From CAG-791 sp963650385 (GTDB lineage: Bacteria; Bacillota; Clostridia; Lachnospirales; Lachnospiraceae): DNA of 64,000 nucleotides. The translations under genes were made by a program, and so were the position numbers. A model generated the notes under the pieces. It was not told the DNA's origin and searched no databases. It was given only the letters and a program-made list of their open reading frames with translations. Within the stretch, counting starts at the first letter, position 1; the number at the start of each line of letters is the position of its first letter. The stretch spans positions 43,993 through 107,992 of the forward strand of contig CAVJLL010000002.1 of NCBI GenBank assembly GCA_963650385.1, given 5' to 3'. Shown one piece after another: positions 1-7,674 of the stretch.

Positions 1-588
1 CTGCACCTGATAGCGCAGCGTGTCCGTCTTTAATCCGCAGCTGGCATAGACGGCCTTTCGGTAGGGAGCCGTCTTATTCATGGAACTGATGCGGTTGATC
101 ACGCGGCGGCTGAGAATACGAAACGACTCCGTCGCCATCTCATAGGGAATGTCTGCGTAGTGCCGGAACACCCGGTAGAACAGGCGCGAGGAAAGCTTTT
201 CCCGCTTATCCGGTGAGGCGCTGACAATGTCAAAGCCCTCCAGGCACCGGCGGTACACATCCATCACCAGTCCCGGCTCGAAGTCCATGACCGTCTGATC
301 AAATTCAAAAACAAAATCGCCGATCGCCAGGTCCATCCCTGCGTTCATCGCGAGCTCCAGGCCGTGGAAATAGCTCATGTTCACCACGGAAATGCTGATC
401 CCCGGCACGTGCTCGCGGACCTTGCGTATGGCGGCAAGGCTCCCGTCGCGAGAGCAGTCGTTCACGCAGATCAGCTCCGCATGCTCGAAGTTCTGCTCCA
501 GAATCCCGGCAACCGTCGTGAGGAACCCTCCGATCCGGTCCTCTGCATTATGAACATAGATCACCGCTGAGGCGAAATTTTTCTCCAT
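1..588 (-). CDS. Glycosyltransferase family 2, C-terminus cut by window edge
   Basis: The first 196 codons are visible; the rest lies beyond base 1. The start at 588 follows a GGAGG about ten bases upstream. The N-terminus has the GT-A nucleotide-binding pattern: a first strand SAVIYVHNAED, then the ELICVNDCSRDGS segment typical of GT2 enzymes, and FVFEFDQTV further on. This resembles the dolichol-phosphate-mannose-synthase-like branch of GT2, which transfers an activated sugar to a lipid or glycan on the cytoplasmic face. It lies 153 bases downstream of the FAD oxidoreductase and is probably cotranscribed with it. The acceptor and sugar cannot be read from the sequence. Confidence 0.85.
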   Translation of the reverse strand, partial: MEKNFASAVIYVHNAEDRIGGFLTTVAGILEQNFEHAELICVNDCSRDGSLAAIRKVREHVPGISISVVNMSYFHGLELAMNAGMDLAIGDFVFEFDQTVMDFEPGLVMDVYRRCLEGFDIVSASPDKREKLSSRLFYRVFRHYADIPYEMATESFRILSRRVINRISSMNKTAPYRKAVYASCGLKTDTLRYQVQ

Positions 589-741
589 ATACCCAATTCC
601 TCCGACCGTCTCCCGGCCGCTCCATCCGTTCCCTATCCCTCTGCCGTCTCCGTCCAATTCGGATTCCTGCCGGCAATTCTCGGAAAATGTGCCCGCACTG
701 CGGCCGCCCTGCTGCCCGACGGCATGCAAACGATAACCACT

Positions 742-1866
742 CTACAGCACCTCGTCCAGGTCATATACCGTATTGATTTTCCCGGACAGCACTCCCACAA
801 AGGTCGGATTCTCCGAATAAACCCGCACCACGGTCGGCCGGGAATCGTCGATTTCCGAGCTCATCAGAATGGGCTTCATCGAAAAGAGCGAGCTCTTGTA
901 GGTAAACCGGTATTCGTCCTTTAAATACTTCTCTGCCAGGTTCGCCATGTAAGGAAACGCCGTTTCCGGCCGGGCAGCGCACCCATTGCAGTTGCCAAGG
1001 TGCTCCACCGTGCAGTATTCGCCTGCCTTCTCCTGGCAGGAAAAGGTCGGCACACTCTCGTAGCTCGTCGCATGCGGCGTAAAGGTCACAGAGGTCAGCG
1101 AATGAAGGCCGGTTTTGCCGAACGGCATAATGGAGAAAAACGGTCCGTCCATCACAGTAAAGCCCTTCTCACGAAGCGCCTCATTCACCTCGCACAGAAT
1201 GATCTCGCAGAGCTCGTACTTGATCCCAAACCCCGGGAAGCCTGCCATCCCCGCGACCTGATTCGTACCCGCATAGGACGCATTCAAGACGTACGGCGCC
1301 GATGCGAGGTTCCCGTCTCCATAATGCACCGTATAGACGTCACTTTCCCTTTCGATGCGGTCAATCCGCGCACCGAATGTCATCCTGCAGGCCTTCGGAT
1401 ACTCCGCGAGCTTCTCCATATAGTAGTCGCGCAGGATCCTCGCGTCATAGGTATATTCCCTCGTCCGAAAGGCACCATCCACCATGCCGGTGCGAAAATA
1501 ATTCTCCGGCACCAGCTCCTCGCAGGGAATCTCTGCCGCCTCACAGAAGCGCTTGAACTGCGGCCCGTCCGACCACGAATACTGACTCGAGGTTGCATAA
1601 ATCTGCTCAAACTCCCGGTTGATGCAGAAGCCAAAGTCCCGGTTAAAACGTGCAAAATATCCCGCCGACTTCATCGCCGTAGACAACGACCGCGGATAAT
1701 GATAGCCCTGATGGACCCTCGCCTGGTTGATATAGGTAGCCCGCATAAACGGCTCACTGTCACATTCCAGGACCAGCACACGCTGCCCCTTCTGACAGCA
1801 AAATAAGGCTGCATATAATCCATACAGCCCCGCCCCGATTATGATCTTGTCATATACCATTTTCAT
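742..1866 (-). CDS. FAD-dependent oxidoreductase (DAO-type Rossmann fold)
   Basis: The protein begins MKMVYDKIIIGAGLYGLYAA, a classical FAD/NAD dinucleotide-binding beta-alpha-beta with GxGxxG, followed about 20 residues later by VLVLECDSEP, whose acidic residue normally binds the ribose. The overall length (374 aa) fits FAD oxidoreductases of the DAO/UDP-galactopyranose-mutase superfamily, often found in surface-sugar clusters. The frame is open to a GTG at 1911, but the best promoter would start transcription near 1915, so the ATG at 1866 is preferred (1875 is possible). A cysteine cluster HLGNCNGCAAR near residue 290 is unusual. It probably forms a two-gene unit with the downstream GT2. 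The substrate is unknown. Confidence 0.8.
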   Translation of the reverse strand: MKMVYDKIIIGAGLYGLYAALFCCQKGQRVLVLECDSEPFMRATYINQARVHQGYHYPRSLSTAMKSAGYFARFNRDFGFCINREFEQIYATSSQYSWSDGPQFKRFCEAAEIPCEELVPENYFRTGMVDGAFRTREYTYDARILRDYYMEKLAEYPKACRMTFGARIDRIERESDVYTVHYGDGNLASAPYVLNASYAGTNQVAGMAGFPGFGIKYELCEIILCEVNEALREKGFTVMDGPFFSIMPFGKTGLHSLTSVTFTPHATSYESVPTFSCQEKAGEYCTVEHLGNCNGCAARPETAFPYMANLAEKYLKDEYRFTYKSSLFSMKPILMSSEIDDSRPTVVRVYSENPTFVGVLSGKINTVYDLDEVL

Positions 1867-1921
1867 ACTCTGCATCAAATACACACCATCCATCTGAACG
1901 CATGAAGGCACATACTTTTAT

Positions 1922-1951
1922 AGTATACCCGCATTTATCGGCAGATGACAA
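1922..1951 (-). promoter_or_regulatory. Candidate sigma-A promoter of the oxidoreductase unit
   Basis: On the minus strand TTGTCA (1946-1951) and TATACT (1922-1927) each match the consensus at five of six positions and are 18 bases apart. The predicted start lies near 1915. The promoter follows directly on the rnf terminator hairpin, so it separates this unit from the rnf operon. Confidence 0.6.
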
Positions 1952-1953
1952 CA

Positions 1954-1986
1954 ATCGCCTCCGCCCGTAAAACGAGCGGAGGCGAT
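1954..1986 (-). terminator. Stem-loop terminator after rnfB
   Basis: A near-perfect hairpin 30 bases past the rnfB stop: ATCGCCTCCGC at 1954-1964 pairs with GCGGAGGCGAT at 1976-1986, giving an 11-bp core stem that extends by two further pairs around an AAAA-type loop. The downstream U tract is weak (TTGTTGTC), so termination may be incomplete, but placement and stability make this the end of the operon. Confidence 0.75.
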
Positions 1987-2016
1987 ACAACTGCTGCATT
2001 ATGACGATTTTCTTCT

Positions 2017-2856
2017 CTATGCGCTTGCCTTTGCTGCACCGGTCTTGAGGGCCAGATCCAGAATGGCGTGCTTGGGACACTTGGCTGCACAGTCACCGCA
2101 TCCGATGCACTTTGCAGGATCGATGACGGCGACATTGTCAACCACGTGCACGGCATCGTGCTGGCATGTGCGCTCGCACATGCGACATGCGATGCAGGAG
2201 GTCTTGCAGACCGCCATGGCTGCCTTGCCGAGGTCCTTGTTGGAGCACTTCACCAGAACCTTCTCCGATGCAGGCTTCAAGGAGATCAGGTGCTGAGGGC
2301 AGGTCTTGATGCACTTGCCGCAGGCAGTACATACCGAAGCATCCACCACTGCCACACCATTTACCACATGGATGGCATCAAACTCGCAGACCTTGACGCA
2401 GTCTCCGAGGCCGATGCATCCGTAGGCGCATTCCTTGCTGCCGCCGAACAAAGTCTTGGCCGCCTTGCAGCTCTCCACTCTTCCGGCATACTCATACAGT
2501 GCCTTTGCATTGTCCTTCGTGCCGTTGCAGGCAACAAAGGAAACCTGGCGCTCCACATCTCCTGCAGAGGTTCCCAGAACCGCTGCCAGCTTCTCCGCTA
2601 CAGCAGGTCCGCCGACGGCACACTTCGTGCAGGGAACCGGCTCTGCAGCGTCCTTGCCTGCAGCCAGCGCATGCGCATAATCATCGCAGCCCGCATAGCC
2701 GCAGCCGCCGCAGTTGGCGCCGGGAAGCTGCTCTCTTAAATCCAGGAAGAGCTGGTCCTCCTTCACTGCGAATACCTTTGAGGCATAGGACAGCAGAAGG
2801 CCCGCGATCAGGCTCACCACCAGGATCAGAATGATTGCTGTCATTATGATACCCAT
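2017..2856 (-). CDS. rnfB: RnfB, iron-sulfur subunit of the Rnf complex
   Basis: RnfB receives electrons from reduced ferredoxin and passes them into the membrane part of the Rnf ferredoxin:NAD+ oxidoreductase, which pumps Na+ or H+. The 279-residue protein has one N-terminal membrane helix (residues 4-25), then the family signature with CGGCGYAGC for a 4Fe-4S cluster, then several CxxCxxCxxxC ferredoxin motifs (CTACGKCIKTC, CIACRMCERTC, CIGCGDCAAKC). It is the last gene of the operon, 52 bases after rnfA and just before the terminator. An AAAGGA lies ten bases before the ATG. The number of clusters is typical of the extended clostridial form. Confidence 0.97.
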   Translation of the reverse strand: MGIIMTAIILILVVSLIAGLLLSYASKVFAVKEDQLFLDLREQLPGANCGGCGYAGCDDYAHALAAGKDAAEPVPCTKCAVGGPAVAEKLAAVLGTSAGDVERQVSFVACNGTKDNAKALYEYAGRVESCKAAKTLFGGSKECAYGCIGLGDCVKVCEFDAIHVVNGVAVVDASVCTACGKCIKTCPQHLISLKPASEKVLVKCSNKDLGKAAMAVCKTSCIACRMCERTCQHDAVHVVDNVAVIDPAKCIGCGDCAAKCPKHAILDLALKTGAAKASA

Positions 2857-2908
2857 AACTTATGTTTCCTTTCCGCTAAACAGATACCTAGATAAACGTA
2901 GCAACTTC

Positions 2909-3517
2909 CTAGATCATCCCCGAGAAGCCCATGAAGGCCAGGGACAGGATGGCTGCCGTGGTCAGAATGATGGGTACGCCCTGGAACGCCTGCGGCACCG
3001 CGCTCTGATCCTGGAGCTTGGTGCGGACGCCGGCCATGATCATCATGGCAAACCAGAAGCCCAGGCCGCCGCCGAAGCCCTGAACGATAGCATATACATA
3101 TGCTGCGCCAAAGGAGCCGACTGCCGCTACGGTGTAGTCCTCGGTGTTGGAGATGCACACGCCCAGAACGGCACAGTTGGTGGTGATCAGAGGAAGGTAA
3201 ATGCCCAGCGACGTGTACAGTGAGGGCATATTTTTCTTCATGAACATCTCGATGAACTGCACGAGTGCTGCGATGACCAGAATGAAAACAACGGTCTGCA
3301 TGTACTCGATTCCGCAGGACAGAAGGAGCTGCTGAATCGGGAAGGTAACGATGGAGGCAAGACCCATGACGAGCGTAACCGCAATGCCCATGCCCTTGGC
3401 GCTGTCGAGATCCTTGGAAACGCCCAGGAACGGGCAGATACCCAGAAACTGCGCCAGCGGATAGTTGTTAACCAGGACCATCGAGATGATGATCAGAATC
3501 AGTTTCGTAAAGCTCAT
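2909..3517 (-). CDS. rnfA: RnfA, membrane subunit of the Rnf complex
   Basis: A 202-residue polytopic protein beginning MSFTKLILIIISMVLVNNYP, the hallmark RnfA/NqrE start, with the conserved LGICPFLGVS and LITTNCAVLGVCI segments whose cysteines coordinate an intramembrane iron-sulfur centre shared with RnfE. Six helices are expected. The frame extends two codons upstream to a GTG at 3523, but the ATG at 3517 has a strong GGAGGTG eight bases before it and is preferred. It sits between rnfE and rnfB as in other Clostridia and works with RnfE as the inverted-topology core of the ion pump. Confidence 0.96.
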   Translation of the reverse strand: MSFTKLILIIISMVLVNNYPLAQFLGICPFLGVSKDLDSAKGMGIAVTLVMGLASIVTFPIQQLLLSCGIEYMQTVVFILVIAALVQFIEMFMKKNMPSLYTSLGIYLPLITTNCAVLGVCISNTEDYTVAAVGSFGAAYVYAIVQGFGGGLGFWFAMMIMAGVRTKLQDQSAVPQAFQGVPIILTTAAILSLAFMGFSGMI

Positions 3518-3519
3518 GA

Positions 3520-4338
3520 TCACTTCACCTCCTTCGCTGCAGCCTTCTCCTCTGCCGCCTTTGCGATCTTCATGGCCTCTTTGGTCTTCTCATCGAGCTC
3601 GCCGCCGCAGGAGCCGCTCTCAGCCGCCTTGCGCTCCGGGGAGCAGGCGCTCTCATTCGCACATGCGCTGCACCCGAAGTCCTTGCGGATCTTCGACTTG
3701 TCTCTCGTGATGTAATGCACGAAGGCCATCACGCAGGCAAAAACAAAGAAGCCGCCCGGTACCATCGTCATGATGGACATGCCCGGGATGAAGTTCGAGA
3801 GGATCGGGATTCCCTTAAAGCCAGTGGCAAGGCCGAACCAGTCGCCGGCAAGCCAGGTGCCGGAGCCCAGGATCTCACGGATGGAGCCCATGACACACAG
3901 CGTCAGCGTAAAGCCAAGGCCCATGCCGAGGCCATCCAGCGCCGAGTCTCCCACGGTGTTCTTGGAGGCGAACATCTCTGCACGTCCCAGAATGATGCAG
4001 TTAACAACGATCAAAGGCAGGTACAGGCCCAGTGCCGAATACAGCGAAGGCACGAACGCCTGCAGCAGCATCTGCACGATGGTAACAAAGCCTGCGATTA
4101 CGGTGATAAAGCAGGGAATGCGGACTTTGTCCGGAATGAGCTTGTGGAGTGCTGCGATTGCCATGTTGGAGCACACCAGAACTGCGGTTGCCGCAAGTCC
4201 CATGCCAAGGCCCGTCTCAACGGAGGTCGAGGTGGCCAGGGTCGGGCAGGTACCGATGACCAGCACCAGAACCGGGTTCTCCTTGATCAGTCCGTTGGTC
4301 AGGATACTGAATTTGGATTTCTTCTGAACTGCTTCCAT
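3520..4338 (-). CDS. rnfE: RnfE, membrane subunit with Cys-containing C-terminal tail
   Basis: The first 200 residues are standard RnfE/NqrD: NPVLVLVIGTCPTLATSTSVE and YLPLIVVNCIILGRAE carry the conserved cysteines and match RnfA in reverse topology. The protein is 272 aa, longer than the usual 195-230, because of a hydrophilic tail of about 65 residues. The tail holds a cluster CSACANESAC and a later CGG, and ends in Lys/Glu/Ala-rich helix-like sequence. The tail is predicted to be cytosolic and its function is unknown. The start codon overlaps the rnfG stop and the stop adjoins the rnfA start, so translation is probably coupled. Confidence 0.95.
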   Translation of the reverse strand: MEAVQKKSKFSILTNGLIKENPVLVLVIGTCPTLATSTSVETGLGMGLAATAVLVCSNMAIAALHKLIPDKVRIPCFITVIAGFVTIVQMLLQAFVPSLYSALGLYLPLIVVNCIILGRAEMFASKNTVGDSALDGLGMGLGFTLTLCVMGSIREILGSGTWLAGDWFGLATGFKGIPILSNFIPGMSIMTMVPGGFFVFACVMAFVHYITRDKSKIRKDFGCSACANESACSPERKAAESGSCGGELDEKTKEAMKIAKAAEEKAAAKEVK

Positions 4339-4961
4339 TAGTCGGCACCTCCTAACATCTTGTACTGCTCCAGTGCCACATAGACACCCTTGTGGATGGC
4401 GGTACCGGATACCGAAGCGCCGGTGATGTACTCAAATGCTGAGCCATCCTGGGTGGTGACGGTTTCTTTTTTGACATCCTGCGCGGTCAGCTCCGTCAGA
4501 CCGTCGTACTGCGCCAGGTAGTCGGGCTGTGCATCCTTGGAGCCAACGCCGGGCGTATCCGAGCTGTCGGTCACCTGAACGCCGGTGATCGCGCCGTCGG
4601 CGTCAAGTCCAACCATCATGGTCAGCGTGCCGCCGAAGGACTTCGTCTCTGCGGTCATAACATAGCCAGCGCCGTTGTCGGCCTGATAGACCTCTGTCAC
4701 CTTCGCTGACTGATCCTCAGACACGGCATACTCGGTATCCACTGCCGTGAAGGAATCCGCATCCGCCAGAAGCTCCTTGCGGGTTGCTGTTGCGGAGGCC
4801 TCCTGGTTCTTCGTGATGATCGGTGCCGATACGAAATTCGTGATGGCAAGAAGTGCCGTCGTGATGACGCTGATGACCACCAGAATCACTACAGGGTACA
4901 CATACTCCCTGCCGAAATTCTCCTCTGCTGCATTTGCTGCAGCCTGTGGATTCTTACTCAT
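4338..4961 (-). CDS. rnfG: RnfG, FMN-carrying periplasmic-side subunit
   Basis: A 207-residue protein with one membrane helix (about residues 24-46) and an extracytoplasmic FMN-binding domain. The expected covalent FMN site is EYITGASVSGTA close to the C-terminus, matching the [ST]GA[ST]x[ST] motif in which the last hydroxyl residue carries FMN through a phosphoester bond; here it would be a serine rather than the more usual threonine. It relays electrons between RnfD and the other membrane centres. It overlaps rnfD by four bases at its start and shares a base with rnfE at its end. Confidence 0.95.
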   Translation of the reverse strand: MSKNPQAAANAAEENFGREYVYPVVILVVISVITTALLAITNFVSAPIITKNQEASATATRKELLADADSFTAVDTEYAVSEDQSAKVTEVYQADNGAGYVMTAETKSFGGTLTMMVGLDADGAITGVQVTDSSDTPGVGSKDAQPDYLAQYDGLTELTAQDVKKETVTTQDGSAFEYITGASVSGTAIHKGVYVALEQYKMLGGAD

Positions 4962-6004
4962 GCCTTCGCACCTCCCTTCGCTTCGGCCTCTTTCTGCGCC
5001 TTCTTCTCTTCCTTCTCCTTCTTGGCAACGCCGTAGTACTGGCGGATCACGAAGCGGTCAATCAGAGGTGTCAGCACATTCATAAGGAGAATGGCGAACG
5101 ATGCGCCCTCCGGATAGGAGGCGAACAGACGGATGATCATGGTGAACAGACCGCACCCGACTGCGTAAATATACTTGCCGCGGTCCATGATCGGCGAGGT
5201 CACATAATCGGTCGCGCAGAAGAACGCGCCAAAGCACACGCCGCCGGCCAGCACCTCGAACACAGCCATGCCGAGCGCGCCGTACTGCCCTGCGCCGCCG
5301 ACACAGGCATAATAGATCAATGAGAAAACAAAGACCGTTCCGATGTATGTCAGCGGGATGATGGGGCTGATGATCTTCTTCCAGATCAGGAACGCACCGC
5401 CCAGCACTACGGCAATGGTGCAGGTCTCACCCATCGCACCGCCGATGTTGCCGAGCAGCATATCCGTCAGCGACGGCAGAACGGCTGCGCCGTCTGAGAG
5501 CTGCCCGAGGGGCGTAGCGCCGGTCACGGCATCCACGCCGGCAGCGGCCTTCTGGAAGGTCGTCAGCGGCCAGGTCGTCATGTAGGACGTAAAGGACAGA
5601 AGGAGCACAATACGGCCGACGATGGCAGGGTTTGCGATATTTTTGCCGATGCCGCCGTAGAGACATTTCACGATGACGATGGCAACCACGCAGCCGATGG
5701 CTTCCATCCAGATGGGGAAGCTCGCCGGGAGGTTCAGCGCCAGGATCACGCCCGTTACGGCAAAGGAGCAGTCACCGGTCGTGTCCTTTTTCTTCATGAC
5801 CTTGTTGTAGAGGTACTCGGATGCCCAGCAGAACACGCCGCCCAGCACCACGCGCAGGAGCGCGCCGAAGCCAAAATAAACGGTCGCCATCACAATGGCC
5901 GGCACGAGCGCCAGCACCACGTACTGCATGGTCTTTCTGGTATCGAGCTTCGTCACCAGATGCGGGGACGAGGATACACTCAGATTGGATTTGAATTCTG
6001 TCAT
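4958..6004 (-). CDS. rnfD: RnfD, FMN-carrying integral membrane subunit
   Basis: A 348-residue polytopic protein of the NqrB/RnfD family. The motif DAVTGATPLGQL near residue 160 is the covalent FMN attachment site, with the threonine of GAT as acceptor. The first residues (SNLSVSSSPHLVTKLDTRKTM) are the typical cytoplasmic entry segment. A Lys/Glu-rich tail (KKEKEEKKAQKEAEAK) closes the protein. It overlaps rnfC by four bases and rnfG by four bases, so the operon is tightly packed. It forms part of the transmembrane electron path and ion channel. Confidence 0.96.
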   Translation of the reverse strand: MTEFKSNLSVSSSPHLVTKLDTRKTMQYVVLALVPAIVMATVYFGFGALLRVVLGGVFCWASEYLYNKVMKKKDTTGDCSFAVTGVILALNLPASFPIWMEAIGCVVAIVIVKCLYGGIGKNIANPAIVGRIVLLLSFTSYMTTWPLTTFQKAAAGVDAVTGATPLGQLSDGAAVLPSLTDMLLGNIGGAMGETCTIAVVLGGAFLIWKKIISPIIPLTYIGTVFVFSLIYYACVGGAGQYGALGMAVFEVLAGGVCFGAFFCATDYVTSPIMDRGKYIYAVGCGLFTMIIRLFASYPEGASFAILLMNVLTPLIDRFVIRQYYGVAKKEKEEKKAQKEAEAKGGAKA

Positions 6005-7317
6005 TTCTTGCCAGCCTCCTTTACCATGTTCTTCGCCAGCTTATTGATGAAGGCGAGCGGCCGGTGCGCCGGACATACGTAGGAGCAGGAGCCGCACTCC
6101 ATGCACTGCATGACCTGCAGGTCCTGGAGCTCCTTCACATCGCCGCGCTTATAGGCATCGGCAAAGTGCGTCGGCAGCAGATTGAACGGACAGGCCGTGT
6201 GGCAGCGCCCGCAGCTGATGCAGGCCGTCTCCTCCGGAATATTCGCGATCTCCTCCGAGAAGGCGAGAATTGCGTTGTTGGCCTTAACAACCGGAACTGC
6301 ATCCGTGAAAATCGCGCGGCCCATCATCGGTCCGCCGAGCAGGATCTTCTTCGGCTCCTTCTTGTAGCCGCCGCAGAATTCGATGATGTCGTGCACCAGC
6401 GCGCCGTTGGGAACCAGAACATTGGCAGGCTCCGCCACAGCATCGCCGTCCACCGTGAGACGCTTTCTCACGAGCGGAATGCCGTCCTTTAAATATTGGC
6501 CGACAAAAGCCGTCGATGTGATGTTGGAAACGATAACGCCCAGGGACGCCGGCAGGACACCTGCATCGCATTGCTTGCCCGTCACCTCATAGATCAGGAC
6601 ACGCTCTGCGCCCTTCGGATACCGGGACTGAAGCGGGAACACGTGGAAGCCCTCCAGGTGCTGGTCCTTGATCATCTGGTTGAACTTGTCGATGGCGTTC
6701 TGCTTGTTCACCTCGATGGCAATGTAAACGTTCTCAGCGATCAGCCACTTTTTGAGTGCCAGCGCACCGTCGATGACGTTCTGCGCGTCCTCGAGCATCG
6801 TGCGGTGGTCCGATGTGATGAAGGGCTCGCACTCGGCGCCGTTGACGATCAATGTGTCGATGTCAATCAGGTTCTTGGGGTTGAATTTGACCCAGGACGG
6901 GAACGAAGCGCCGCCGAGACCGACCAGGCCGGAAGCACGCATTGCCTTGATGAACGCCGGCTGATCCTCAATGACCGGAGCCTTCAGGGTCTCGTCCATC
7001 GTCTGCAGGCCGTCGGGCTCGATGCAGACCAGCGTGTCCTGTCCGCCCATTGCATTGCGAATTGTCTCAATTCCGGTAACTGTACCGGAGACCGAGGAAT
7101 GCACGGGTACGCTCAGGAACGCGTCGGTGTCGCCGATCAGCTGGCCCACCTTGACGGTATCTCCCTTTTTGACAAGCGGCTTGCAGGGCGCGCCGATGTT
7201 CTCGGACATGGAGAGCTTCACAACGGAAGGAAGCGGCATGACCTTGGTCGCGCTGTCGCACGTGTGCTTGTAGTGCCCGGCATCGATACTCGTCAGAGTT
7301 TTCTTCTGAAACAGCAT
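6001..7317 (-). CDS. rnfC: RnfC, NADH-reacting peripheral subunit
   Basis: The first gene of the operon, 438 aa. It contains the NuoF/RnfC-type glycine-rich region GLGGASFPSWVKF (FMN and NADH binding), an SLBB-like stretch, and two 4Fe-4S motifs near the C-terminus, CISCGRCHTACP and CMECGSCSYVCP. In Rnf complexes RnfC reduces NAD+ on the cytoplasmic side. Its length is typical for Clostridia, without the long Ala/Lys repeat tail seen in gamma-proteobacteria. The start is supported by AGGGAGGT seven bases before the ATG. The leader carries a CcpA-type operator. Confidence 0.97.
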   Translation of the reverse strand: MLFQKKTLTSIDAGHYKHTCDSATKVMPLPSVVKLSMSENIGAPCKPLVKKGDTVKVGQLIGDTDAFLSVPVHSSVSGTVTGIETIRNAMGGQDTLVCIEPDGLQTMDETLKAPVIEDQPAFIKAMRASGLVGLGGASFPSWVKFNPKNLIDIDTLIVNGAECEPFITSDHRTMLEDAQNVIDGALALKKWLIAENVYIAIEVNKQNAIDKFNQMIKDQHLEGFHVFPLQSRYPKGAERVLIYEVTGKQCDAGVLPASLGVIVSNITSTAFVGQYLKDGIPLVRKRLTVDGDAVAEPANVLVPNGALVHDIIEFCGGYKKEPKKILLGGPMMGRAIFTDAVPVVKANNAILAFSEEIANIPEETACISCGRCHTACPFNLLPTHFADAYKRGDVKELQDLQVMQCMECGSCSYVCPAHRPLAFINKLAKNMVKEAGKK

Positions 7318-7351
7318 GTATGATACCTCCCTCTAGTGGATAGAATAGAAT

Positions 7352-7399
7352 AGCCGCAGCGGTCTTTGTAAGCGCTTTCAAGCGCAGACCGCTACGGCT
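7352..7399 (-). promoter_or_regulatory. Inverted repeat with embedded cre (CcpA) site in the rnf leader
   Basis: The 14-mer TGAAAGCGCTTACA on the minus strand (7367-7380) fits the Bacillus/Clostridia catabolite-responsive element consensus TGWAANCGNTNWCA at every position. It lies within a larger inverted repeat in which AGCCGCAGCGGTCT (7352-7365) pairs with AGACCGCTACGGCT (7386-7399) with one mismatch. The cre begins about 16 bases after the predicted start of transcription, a position that normally gives roadblock repression. Confidence 0.65.
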
Positions 7400-7402
7400 C
7401 TC

Positions 7403-7431
7403 ATTATAGCCCTATACAGCGACATAATGAA
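7403..7431 (-). promoter_or_regulatory. Candidate rnf operon promoter
   Basis: A perfect -10 TATAAT (7403-7408, minus strand) stands 17 bases from a weak -35 TTCATT (7426-7431). Transcription would start near 7396, inside the first arm of the inverted repeat, and run about 80 bases before rnfC. A weak -35 suggests help from an activator or low basal strength. Confidence 0.5.
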
Positions 7432-7674
7432 CAGTAAAATTTAGAAAAACCTGTCATTTTTTGCACACAGGCAGTCAGAATCGGTTAGTCATGACTATTA
7501 TTTGTTTCATCAGCTAACTTTTGTTCGGTAAAATGCACAGTTTTTGGCGTTGGTGTTGGGCAGGTTGACCGAGCTGTACTGCACTGCAGTTCTGCGGCGC
7601 GGATACCGGAGACAGGATCCGACGGAACTGCCCCCGCGCCTGGACAATGTGTAACGGCAGGATTCAGCGTTATC
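7432..7674. other. Intergenic stretch, no gene seen
   Basis: Together with the rnf leader this makes a 357-base gap between rnfC and the GT4 gene. The short frames in it have no ribosome site and no recognisable family. I see small palindromes around ACTGCAGT near 7580 but no convincing U-rich terminator for the GT4 gene. Confidence 0.5.
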
